Notes: generated by a model not told the origin, from the sequence alone. A stretch of DNA of 14,844 nucleotides from an uncultured Treponema sp. (GCA_946611835.1 CAMOEE010000039.1:1-14844); one strand, 5' to 3'; positions 8,101 to 14,054 are shown, counted from the first letter of the stretch. Made by a program: numbers and translations.

Positions 8101-8554
8101 CGGAAGCACCTTCGGGAATATTGTCGAAAGTGAGCGTCTGAGAAGGCACATTAGAATATGAGCCACGGTCGCTGGAATTTAATTCAAAAGAACTGATTGT
8201 CAAGTTTTGTGTCGAATAGTTTGCTTCCGCCACAGACTCATTATGCTTTTCAGAGTCAGGTCTATTGTATTCAAAAGAAATTGTCTTTGTAGCAGAGTAA
8301 TCACCGCGAATAGCAATCTGCACTTCAAAGACGGTTTTTGATTCAATTTCAGATGAAGAATCTCCTGCGTCATCGGAATTTTCAGCTGCACGGGCTGCGG
8401 CGGCAATTCTTTCCACAAAATCCTGTCCGAATGTGAACGACACCGAGCCAGTTTCCTTTGAGCTGGCAACATCTGCACATGAAGCAAAAGCAAAAAGAAT
8501 GAATGCCCCTGCCAAAAGTGAGCAAAATGCGCTCAATTTCTTTTTTGTTTTCAT
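5141..8554 (-). CDS. very large exported lipoprotein A, paralogous to C in its C-terminal half
   Basis: Predicted lipoprotein of 1137 aa, function unknown. The signal peptide is MKTKKK, then a hydrophobic core, ending in FASC with Cys26 lipidated; an Ala-rich stretch and an acidic Ser/Asp stretch follow. Residues about 70-555 are beta-rich sequence specific to this protein. An acidic Pro-rich linker at about 555-570 leads to an Ig-like domain (about 575-680). The C-terminal part (about 685-1070) matches lipoprotein C: FDAFGNFYAL, TIDIAKNTAYGY, LFKYPSLITEG, KPKKLVIADDGYAFYTD (1029-1045) and NRVVTIDLEEFVI. A TTG at 8560 is in frame but abuts the ribosome binding site, so ATG 8554 is preferred. 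It is the first gene of the minus-strand cluster and its last 11 bases overlap the next gene. Surface exposure is plausible but not shown by sequence. Confidence 0.87.
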   Translation of the reverse strand: MKTKKKLSAFCSLLAGAFILFAFASCADVASSKETGSVSFTFGQDFVERIAAAARAAENSDDAGDSSSEIESKTVFEVQIAIRGDYSATKTISFEYNRPDSEKHNESVAEANYSTQNLTISSFELNSSDRGSYSNVPSQTLTFDNIPEGASVYAVGLVQVIDSYNYSGESFSSKYLAFIGVSENAKISAGQATSLPLLMKNAYFSDEIAYGKSSGYDADFVLSLSPNQDEQTGYWRVTYNYNLISAGKYTVLEFDKSETTGEKLPKRIAVTECIYVPESDVKKINDFYKAVTEGTGYSSHESSYSYQIASSARTSEINAGDGGHFSFTSLNGITVSFGIFPTYTLTISDNEGTLYTDSGDWMRSDTYEYLTNFNAAMKAALEKLGFQYVTTGDAYKNGGAITGLTYTVYGEASESEIGDAFFPKGYEPSNVKAWFGNFNEESLENESGASDSAGYQSKSFALYLFDDGTILATKLKIKESEGERKVERKIERAGTYTLNTADDFDKNSGTATFTVDGKTETYKFGIFNDAFLAYAAEDYSTEGYGIMTYVRRSNEDIPEPIDPDEDSGSSGDLSVENNLLEISISDTSVAMNGSLTFSAKDTDENDVTNDVSFNAQLLYKGTDVNDLAPVSSAYYIITDNKLTLSNPLPKAGTYQLYVTATWTGVNTVTSSQTFEITVKDEYVTPETHIALYTYGYDNSVSAYKTSYYLTNDSDVSEVTVGGTADLTAVTSTNSAFDAFGNFYALTNADSKAQVIVYSSASGTSTTIELEDLSSYDAAMRGFTIDIAKNTAYGYQKNGSALALFKYPSLITEGTVSDVVSYDTSLSLYETKKLAICNNKLYVLGYDSSAWNILVYDISSGLSINSSVLYSCVLDSILPESLSYAKFDSSNYNGYYGDMYANDDVVYILVKPFTKWTSDNPNIYGGAVLKWVPGESSVSVLGLAEKAISQETITQMYLYKTDGYESPVYADENGATVKTMLADSTSYTAGTDNATYARTDGYKFFPNVYAVSSVEDDSAFAGPARIIGLKPKKLVIADDGYAFYTDSLGALCVKNANRVVTIDLEEFVIDSINTTPATFDSELTSFLLSSVSINTVRNIGTYYDYNASAWYFDSSERSYKTYSIGFGNSVYLSVKNEE

Positions 8555-8560
8555 ATTCAA

Positions 8561-8566
8561 TCTCCT
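8561..8566 (-). promoter_or_regulatory. ribosome binding site fixing the start of lipoprotein A
   Basis: AGGAGA on the minus strand lies 6 bases before ATG 8554 and directly touches the in-frame TTG at 8560. This supports the ATG as the true start and shortens the longest frame by two residues. Confidence 0.75.
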
Positions 8567-8604
8567 TTTTTAGATGTGTTTTACCTTATTAGTTTGTTGT
8601 TTTT

Positions 8605-8632
8605 GTTATAAGGAATGAAAGCGGCCGTTAAA
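8605..8632 (-). promoter_or_regulatory. candidate sigma-70 promoter for the lipoprotein/glycosyltransferase cluster
   Basis: On the minus strand TTTAAC (8627-8632) and TATAAC (8605-8610) are 16 bp apart, giving a leader of roughly 45 bases before the lipoprotein A start. Two copies of the 9-mer TTGAGAAAA (plus-strand reading) sit directly upstream of the -35. The region is AT-rich, so chance matches are likely. Confidence 0.35.
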
Positions 8633-8633
8633 T

Positions 8634-8654
8634 TTGAGAAAACTCTTGAGAAAA
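8634..8654. repeat. paired 9-bp direct repeat in the divergent regulatory region
   Basis: TTGAGAAAA occurs at 8634-8642 and again at 8646-8654, start to start 12 bp, next to the candidate -35 of lipoprotein A. Same-face tandem sites are typical of activators such as response regulators. Their role here is inferred from position only. Confidence 0.45.
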
Positions 8655-8798
8655 TATTTTTCATATTTACCTCGCCGGTTGCCGGTTTATTTAGCGCTAC
8701 AATATAGTAAGAAGAATCCTTAATATATTCTGACAGAAATACAATAAATTTCAAGAGAATTCTTAGAAAAAATGAAAAATTTCACACAATTTGTTACT

Positions 8799-8826
8799 TT
8801 ATCAAACCATACTTTTTTCCGATAAT
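8799..8826 (+). promoter_or_regulatory. weak candidate promoter for the GGDEF/EAL gene
   Basis: TTATCA (8799-8804) and GATAAT (8821-8826) are separated by 16 bp. This would start transcription near 8833 and leave a leader of roughly 45 bases containing the CCTGCGCAGG palindrome. The -35 match is poor and the DNA is AT-rich. Confidence 0.25.
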
Positions 8827-8879
8827 GAAATGATATTATTTAAAAAAAGTTCCCTGCGCAGGTCAGGGCAAGGCATACA

Positions 8880-10673
8880 ATGAAAGATAGGGATTATAAG
8901 GAAGTTCTTGATAAAATTTCCACTCCGATTGTCGTGATTATTTCAAATGATGAAGGCACGGCACGGAAGGCAAGAAATAAGTCTGATTTCGAGAACAAGT
9001 TTTCGGTTCACTTTATGAACGAGAGCTTTGAGAAGACTTACGGAAATCTTATCAAGGTCGGGTACACAACTGAGCAATGCGTCGAAAAGCTCTCAAAGGA
9101 AGTTGACTGGTACAAAATGGCTTCAGACTGCATGGAAAGCGGCGAACGGCAGATGGATACTTTCTACTCAACCAACGCAAATGCATGGCTCCGGGTTCAT
9201 ATGAACTCTACAAAAAGCGGCTTCATAATCATTGCGGTGGTCAATGTTGACAAGGACAAGGAAAGGGAGCAGCAGCTTGTCAGGCAGAATCTTCGTCTCG
9301 CGGCCCTCACCGATGAGCTTTCAAATTCCCGGGAAGAACTAAAAAAACGACTTGAAAACATCACATTCCTGAACGAGCAGCTTGAATTCCACGCCTACCA
9401 CGATCCTATGACAGGACTGGCTAACAGGCAGAAATTCAAGATGGACTTTGAGGACTGGCTCAAATCAGTTCACAATGAAGGTGCGAGATTCGGTCTTATT
9501 CTCCTTGACCTTGACGACCTGAAGATGATTAACGACTCTCAGGGCCACAGCGAGGGCGACGGCGTAATCTGTCACACGGCCGAGATTCTCAAACGCTTCA
9601 AGAGCGAGAATATGCGTGTCTACCGCTACGAGGGCGATGAATTCATCGTCATGATGCGGGACATCAATTCCCAGGATACGATTCTCAACGCCGGTGACAT
9701 GCTTCTCGAAGTTATGAACGATGAGGGAATTGAATTCTCAGGCGGCATCGCAATCTGCCCTGATGACGGTGAGAATGCGGAGGACCTTCTCAAATACGCT
9801 GACATGGCCATGTACGAGGCAAAACGCAAGGGAAAGAATGACTTGTGCTTCTTCAAGTCAATCATGCGCGAAAGATTCATGGAAAAGGTCGAGATTCAGT
9901 CCAAGCTTAACAAGGCGCTTGTTGACGGGCTCTTCCAGCTCTACTATCAGCCTCAGTTCGATGTCGCAACCAACAAGCTCCGTGGCTTCGAGGCCCTTCT
10001 CCGCTGGTACGACGAGGAAATCGGCTGGATAAATCCTGAGCAGTTCATTCCAATAGCTGAAGAGACAAAGCTTGTAATTCCTCTGGGCGACTGGATTCTG
10101 GAGACGGCAATCAGGACTCTCAAAGACTGGATTGAAAACTTTGGTTTCAACGGAATTATGAGCGTAAATGTAAGCCCGGTACAGCTCAAAAAACCTTCAT
10201 TTATTTTCGATTTGCAGGACCTCGTCAAAAAATACAAGATTCCGACGGAAAACCTTGAGATTGAAATCACCGAGGGCGTTTTCATCGACAACAAGAACGA
10301 GGTCATCGGTCTCTTAAGCCAAATCCGCAACATGGGAATCGGTCTTTCGCTGGATGATTTTGGCACAGGCTATTCTTCTTTGAGTTACCTGCAGATGCTT
10401 CCGATTACCACGCTCAAAATCGACAAGTCTTTCATTGCCAACATAACTGACAAGAGCGGGGTCGAGGCCAACATCACGGATTCAATCATCTCTATGGTCA
10501 CTAAAATGGGACTGGATACAATTGCGGAAGGTGTGGAAAAACGGGAACAGCTTGAGGTTCTCAAAAACATCAACTGCAAGAACATACAGGGATTCCTTAA
10601 GGGCAAACCTATGCCTAAAGAACGCTGCGAGCAGATTCTCGGAGGGAACTACGATTTAGCCGACCATCTGTAA
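8880..10673 (+). CDS. c-di-GMP turnover protein with PAS-like, GGDEF and EAL domains
   Basis: A 597-aa cytoplasmic protein predicted to control the second messenger c-di-GMP. Residues 1-125 look like a PAS-type sensor and about 125-170 form a coiled coil. The GGDEF domain spans about 168-330 with the metal residues D210 and D213 in LLDLDDLKMIND, but its signature is EGDEF (251-255): the first Gly is Glu, and the upstream RxxD inhibitory site is absent. The EAL domain spans about 340-585 and keeps the family's catalytic residues: E371 (EAL), N430 (NVSP), E462 (EIEITE), D492-D493 (DDFGTGYSSL), K513 (KID), E550 (AEGVE) and Q570 (QGF). Phosphodiesterase activity is therefore the safer prediction; cyclase activity is doubtful but not excluded, and the GGDEF part may instead bind GTP to activate the EAL. 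AAGG at 8870-8873 is a modest ribosome site. The next gene is 35 bp downstream on the same strand. Confidence 0.93.
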   Translation: MKDRDYKEVLDKISTPIVVIISNDEGTARKARNKSDFENKFSVHFMNESFEKTYGNLIKVGYTTEQCVEKLSKEVDWYKMASDCMESGERQMDTFYSTNANAWLRVHMNSTKSGFIIIAVVNVDKDKEREQQLVRQNLRLAALTDELSNSREELKKRLENITFLNEQLEFHAYHDPMTGLANRQKFKMDFEDWLKSVHNEGARFGLILLDLDDLKMINDSQGHSEGDGVICHTAEILKRFKSENMRVYRYEGDEFIVMMRDINSQDTILNAGDMLLEVMNDEGIEFSGGIAICPDDGENAEDLLKYADMAMYEAKRKGKNDLCFFKSIMRERFMEKVEIQSKLNKALVDGLFQLYYQPQFDVATNKLRGFEALLRWYDEEIGWINPEQFIPIAEETKLVIPLGDWILETAIRTLKDWIENFGFNGIMSVNVSPVQLKKPSFIFDLQDLVKKYKIPTENLEIEITEGVFIDNKNEVIGLLSQIRNMGIGLSLDDFGTGYSSLSYLQMLPITTLKIDKSFIANITDKSGVEANITDSIISMVTKMGLDTIAEGVEKREQLEVLKNINCKNIQGFLKGKPMPKERCEQILGGNYDLADHL

Positions 10674-10708
10674 TTCATAATGCAAAATGCATAATTGGAG
10701 GAGTTTTT

Positions 10709-11971
10709 ATGAAAAAAATTTTTAATCTGCGTAATCTGTGTAATCTGTGGTTACTTTTTTTCATCTCTTTTTCTTGCTACGCCCAATCTGGCGAGAAAGT
10801 TCTCCGCTTCAAGTATAAGAACGGCGATAACTACCGCATGCTCTCCACAGTGAACGAGGTTGTCAAAGTCAACGGTCGCTTTAATCACAGTGCGGAAATC
10901 GTAAATCGTGTCTCTGCGAGAATCACCAACATCGACAAGGACGGTCGGGGGCTTAACGAGGCTACTTTCGTCACCCTTGAGCAGTCAAAAACCCGGGAAT
11001 CCAACGGAACTCTTTCCTACGGCGAGGAATACGAAAGCAAATACTGGCGTGACGAGCTGGGCGTTTTTGAAATCGGAAGTCAGTATTTCATGCCTGTAAT
11101 CCGTGACCTTCCTGTTTTTCCTCAAAAAGCAGTTAAAATCGGCGAGACCTGGACAGCCAACGGACAGGAAGCACATGATTTAAGACGAAGTTTTGCCAAC
11201 GAGGGGCCTTTCAGGGTTCCTTTTACGGCCACATACACATATTTACGCGACGAAGAGGGCATTTCTTCTGATTCAAAGCACGAGAAAAAGACTTTTCAGG
11301 TTATCGGCGTAAAATACTCCCTCTTTTTTGAAAGCCCAATTCCTGAGAAGGCCTACTCAATCACGGATGACTTCCCGGTCACTACCATGGGATTTTCTAA
11401 CCGCACAATCTGGTGGGATAACGAAAAGGGCCAGATTGACCACTACACCGAGGATTTCAGAATCGTCATGGAAACCTACTATGGAGACCAGTACGACTTC
11501 ACAGGAAAATCACACACCGAAATCACTGATTTTGAACGGACCGCCACCGATGCTAACCTTGCAGTCGTCCTTGAGAAAGTCAAGGACCTGGACTTGAAGA
11601 ATGTCAATGTCACCAAGAGCGAAAAGGGGCTCACTATTTCCGTCGAGAATATCCAGTTCAAGCCAAATTCTGCCGAGCTTCTGGACAGCGAAAAACGCAA
11701 AATCGATAAAATCGCAAAAATCATCGAGAATTATCCAAACGACCTTTTGATTTCGGGCCACACTGCCCTTTCAGGAACAGCCGAAAGCTGCCAGGTTCTG
11801 AGCGAAGAGCGGGCTGACTCCGTCGCAAAGTACATGATTAAAATCGGTCTTCGTGACAAGTACCACATCTTTACGCAGGGATTCGGTGCACGCATTCCGC
11901 TCGCATCAAACGCAACGGAAGAAGGCATGGCAAGGAATCGGCGAGTGGAAATTACGATTCTGGATAAGTGA
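10709..11971 (+). CDS. exported OmpA-domain envelope protein
   Basis: A 420-aa exported protein. A signal peptide (about 1-25) with a long hydrophobic core ends near CYA-Q; a Cys precedes that site but the lipobox is poor (SFSC). Residues about 27-280 are beta-rich sequence I do not recognise. Residues about 305-420 are an OmpA-like domain, with IQFKPNSAELLDSEKRKI, GHTALSGTAE (350-359 region), LSEERADSV and ARNRRVEI. In the family the Asp of GHTD and an Arg 15 residues later hold diaminopimelate in peptidoglycan; here the Asp is Ala352 while Arg367 is kept. GGAGGAG at 10697-10703 is an excellent ribosome binding site. It follows the c-di-GMP gene by 35 bp, so they may be co-transcribed. It might correspond to the T. 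pallidum Tp0624-type OmpA protein, which I cannot verify here. Likely location: periplasm or outer membrane. Confidence 0.85.
   Translation: MKKIFNLRNLCNLWLLFFISFSCYAQSGEKVLRFKYKNGDNYRMLSTVNEVVKVNGRFNHSAEIVNRVSARITNIDKDGRGLNEATFVTLEQSKTRESNGTLSYGEEYESKYWRDELGVFEIGSQYFMPVIRDLPVFPQKAVKIGETWTANGQEAHDLRRSFANEGPFRVPFTATYTYLRDEEGISSDSKHEKKTFQVIGVKYSLFFESPIPEKAYSITDDFPVTTMGFSNRTIWWDNEKGQIDHYTEDFRIVMETYYGDQYDFTGKSHTEITDFERTATDANLAVVLEKVKDLDLKNVNVTKSEKGLTISVENIQFKPNSAELLDSEKRKIDKIAKIIENYPNDLLISGHTALSGTAESCQVLSEERADSVAKYMIKIGLRDKYHIFTQGFGARIPLASNATEEGMARNRRVEITILDK
10724..10750 (+). repeat. three 9-bp tandem units inside the signal-peptide coding region
   Basis: AATCTGCGT, AATCTGTGT and AATCTGTGG lie end to end and encode N-L-R, N-L-C and N-L-W in the signal peptide of the OmpA-domain protein. 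The unit resembles a degenerate periodic repeat often found between bacterial genes (recollection, not checked). Confidence 0.8.
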
Positions 11972-12054
11972 TTCCACTCACCTCATGAGCGTATTTTTTC
12001 ATTTTTTTTCTCAACTTGTTGCCGAAAATGTGAATTCTTTTGCTATATATATGC

Positions 12055-12060
12055 AGGAGA
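12055..12060 (+). promoter_or_regulatory. ribosome binding site fixing the helicase start
   Basis: AGGAGA lies 5 bases before ATG 12066. The earlier in-frame ATG at 12051 would place this site inside the coding region, and the still longer frame from 11853 overlaps the OmpA-domain gene. ATG 12066 is the natural start. Confidence 0.8.
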
Positions 12061-12065
12061 ATTTT

Positions 12066-13742
12066 ATGGCAGAAAGTGAGAAGATTTCTTTTGATGGAAT
12101 TGGCGTGGCGGAAGGTGGCGTGGACGAGCTTTTTGATGCGGATCTGGCTGTTCGGGCGGCCCGCGAGGGCTTTCATGTCAGCTATCTTTTTCCCTGGCAG
12201 AGAATCGTAATCGCAAACATCCTTGACGGGGAAGCGGCCCTGCTTTCAGACTCCAGCTTTTCAGAAAATCATGATGACGACGACTTGTACCGGGGAAGAC
12301 AGATTGTTCTTCTCCCAACAGGAGCGGGAAAATCCATGTGCTTTCTGGTGCCGGCCCTTCTCCTTGAGGGGGCGACTCTCGTTATCTATCCCCTGCTCGC
12401 CCTTATGAGTGACCAGAAGCGGCGCATGGAGCAGGCAGGGATTCGTTCTGTCGTTTTCCGAGGCGGACAGACTGACCAGGAACGAGAGGAAAACTTTGCG
12501 GCTCTGGCAGACAGAGAGAACCCTGCCCGTGTTATTATCGCAAATCCTGAAGTCTTGTGCGGTGAAAATCTTCTGGAAAGGCTCTCTAAAGTCAAAATCT
12601 CTCACATTTCTATTGATGAGGCTCACTGTGTCTCTGAATGGGGCGACTCTTTCCGACCTTCTTACCTTGAACTTGGCAGGATTATAAAAACCTTAGGCGT
12701 AAAACTGATTACGGCCTTTACCGCCACCGCAAGCGCCCCCGTCCTCGACAGAATCGGTGAAATTCTTTTTGATGGAAATTATCGTCTTGTTCGGGGAGCC
12801 AGCGACCGTGCGAACATTCATTATGCTGTCCGCTACGCCTACGCAAAGAAAAAAGCAGCCCTGGAACTGGCCCTCACAATGAAAAAACCGCTGATTATCT
12901 TTTGCTCCAGCCGTCGCCGGGCAGAAGAAATGGCCCACATCTGCGCATCTTACTTCGGGCGGGAAAAGACCCGCTTCTATCATGCAGGTCTTACAAAAGA
13001 AGAAAAAAATCAGGTCGAAAAATGGTTTATGGATTCCAGGGATGGTCTGCTCACGGCGACCTGCGCTTTCGGGATGGGAATCGACAAGGCTGATATTGCC
13101 AGTGTCCTTCACCTGGACGCTCCCGTACACCTGGAAAATTTTATTCAGGAAGCCGGAAGAGCGGGCCGGAACGGAGCAAAAGTGAATTCGGTCCTGATTT
13201 GGAATCATGCAGACTATGTGCGCTGGCGCCAGGCCCCCAAAGGAAGCAGGGAGCGGGCTTTGGGTGACTTTGCCATGAGCAAAACTTGCCGCCGCCAGAA
13301 TATTCTTGATTATCTCGGGGGCGAAAAGGCCGTCTGTTCGGGCTGTGATATTTGCGATGCAGGGGCAAAAAATCAAAAAATCAGCCACACCGCCCTAGAT
13401 GCGGAATTTGCTTTCAATTTCATCAGAAAAAACCGCCGTCTTTACACCAGGCAGGAGGCGACCTGCGAACTGACGGAACTTTTCAATAGAAAAAAATTAA
13501 GCACATTTGGAATCAATGTTTGGGAAGCGAAGGACACCGCAGAAATCTTGTCGCAGCTTTTTTCGGAAAGACGGCTCAGAATCTGCGGGACATTCTGGAA
13601 GGAGAGGCTGGATATCGTAAAGAAAAAAAGTAAACAGAAAAACCTTCTCGCCCTTATTCCTCGTCGCCACCTGCATCATCTCCACCACCTTCGCTGCTTT
13701 CTTCGGCAGGAGCTGGAGCGGGGGCTGCGATTGATTTCTTAA
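12066..13742 (+). CDS. recQ: RecQ-family ATP-dependent DNA helicase, compact form
   Basis: Predicted 3'-5' DNA helicase (558 aa) acting in recombination and repair. Visible superfamily-2 motifs: Q-motif region FPWQRIVIANIL (42-53), Walker A TGAGKS (85-90), motif Ia VIYPLLALMSDQ, DEAH box IDEAHCVSEWGDSFRP (183-198), motif III TAFTATAS, CAFGMGIDKADI (333-344) and motif VI FIQEAGRAGRNG (359-370). The RecQ zinc site is present as C408, C424, C427, C430. Departures from the E. coli type (about 610 aa): an acidic insertion (SENHDDDD, about 66-73) just before Walker A, only about 100 residues of divergent winged-helix-like sequence after the zinc site, and no HRDC domain. The last 30 codons overlap the convergent membrane-protein gene and read as a low-complexity H/L/R tail, so the ancestral protein probably ended near residue 525. 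It is 94 bp after the OmpA-domain gene, behind a T-rich stretch. Confidence 0.9.
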   Translation: MAESEKISFDGIGVAEGGVDELFDADLAVRAAREGFHVSYLFPWQRIVIANILDGEAALLSDSSFSENHDDDDLYRGRQIVLLPTGAGKSMCFLVPALLLEGATLVIYPLLALMSDQKRRMEQAGIRSVVFRGGQTDQEREENFAALADRENPARVIIANPEVLCGENLLERLSKVKISHISIDEAHCVSEWGDSFRPSYLELGRIIKTLGVKLITAFTATASAPVLDRIGEILFDGNYRLVRGASDRANIHYAVRYAYAKKKAALELALTMKKPLIIFCSSRRRAEEMAHICASYFGREKTRFYHAGLTKEEKNQVEKWFMDSRDGLLTATCAFGMGIDKADIASVLHLDAPVHLENFIQEAGRAGRNGAKVNSVLIWNHADYVRWRQAPKGSRERALGDFAMSKTCRRQNILDYLGGEKAVCSGCDICDAGAKNQKISHTALDAEFAFNFIRKNRRLYTRQEATCELTELFNRKKLSTFGINVWEAKDTAEILSQLFSERRLRICGTFWKERLDIVKKKSKQKNLLALIPRRHLHHLHHLRCFLRQELERGLRLIS

Positions 13743-13884
13743 CGGCAGCACTCTTCGGCTTTTTTCGGTAGCGCACGACATAAGAACAGAAATTCATAAA
13801 AAGGAAAACCACTATCGCCGTAATGATAACACGCTTGTCAGTGAGGACGATTTTAATTACCGGAAGAATATCATGAGTATTCAT
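13654..13884 (-). CDS. small single-span membrane protein with charged tail
   Basis: A 76-aa protein of unknown function. Residues about 18-37 (ITAIVVFLFMNFCSYVVRY region) form one membrane segment preceded by a short amphipathic part. The tail then changes from basic (RKKPKSAAVKKS) to Ala/Pro (AAPAPAPAEE) to a Gly/Asp/Glu end (EGGGDDAGGDEE). The ordered basic-AlaPro-acidic tail argues that it is real and not a shadow of the helicase frame, which turns low-complexity where they overlap (89 bp). It is convergent with recQ. The start at ATG 13884 has no good Shine-Dalgarno sequence. The layout is reminiscent of small treponemal membrane proteins, but I cannot assign a family. Confidence 0.62.
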   Translation of the reverse strand: MNTHDILPVIKIVLTDKRVIITAIVVFLFMNFCSYVVRYRKKPKSAAVKKSIAAPAPAPAEESSEGGGDDAGGDEE

Positions 13885-13909
13885 ATAGGAGATTATCGGC
13901 AGAAAAAAC

Positions 13910-13937
13910 GGAAAGTTGAAAGTGGAAAACGGAAAGT
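13910..13937. repeat. four tandem 7-bp units (GGAAAGT type)
   Basis: GGAAAGT, TGAAAGT, GGAAAAC and GGAAAGT lie end to end in the spacer upstream of the small membrane protein gene. It looks like a degenerate microsatellite-type repeat. Confidence 0.7.
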
Positions 13938-13944
13938 AAAAATT

Positions 13945-14038
13945 TGGGCGCAGTCAACTTACTACCACCCTTCCAGCCTTCGCTAACGCTCATTGCTCCA
14001 CTGCGTTCCGCAACTTCGGGCTTCCACGGTGGGCGCAG
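13945..14038. repeat. 94-bp GC-richer spacer element bounded by a 9-bp direct repeat
   Basis: TGGGCGCAG occurs at 13945-13953 and again at 14030-14038. The segment between is more GC-rich than the surrounding spacer, contains an inverted CCACC/GGTGG pair near its ends, and has no coding frame. The arrangement suggests a short dispersed repeat or a small insertion, which needs other copies in the genome to confirm. Confidence 0.45.
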
Positions 14039-14054
14039 CATTATTTTACGACGA

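Larger units (their letters stand above)
8555..8879. other. 325-bp divergent intergenic region
   Basis: This spacer separates lipoprotein A (minus) from the GGDEF/EAL gene (plus). Besides the paired TTGAGAAAA repeat it holds a tandem GCCGGTT GCCGGTT (8674-8687), the palindromes TAGCGCTA (8692-8699) and CCTGCGCAGG (8853-8862), and candidate promoters for both directions. The middle is AT-rich. No open reading frame, tRNA or recognisable riboswitch core was found in it; in particular it does not show a c-di-GMP-I aptamer pattern. Confidence 0.6.

Noticed and set aside
8555..8560. TTG start for lipoprotein A
   Set aside because: It directly touches AGGAGA; ATG 8554 is correctly spaced and starts a normal signal peptide.
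8561..8879. c-di-GMP riboswitch next to the GGDEF/EAL gene
   Set aside because: No aptamer-like conserved core or paired stems of the known classes could be found on either strand.
10674..10696. AATTCATAATGCAAAATGCATAATT-like quasi-palindrome as an operator or terminator
   Set aside because: Only a 5-bp stem (ATGCA/TGCAT) without a T-tract; more likely spacer sequence between two co-transcribed genes.
11968..12015. Intrinsic terminator after the OmpA-domain gene
   Set aside because: T-rich tracts are present but only 4-bp stems can be drawn before them.
12041..12049. Extended -10 (TGCTATATA) as a promoter for recQ
   Set aside because: It would start transcription inside the ribosome binding site, and no -35 fits at normal spacing.
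11853..12065. Longer N-terminus for the helicase
   Set aside because: It would overlap the OmpA-domain gene by 119 bp and reads as arbitrary sequence; the ribosome site supports ATG 12066.
12693..13388. 231-aa minus-strand open frame inside the helicase gene
   Set aside because: It lies antisense to conserved helicase motifs and the zinc site, and shows no family features of its own.
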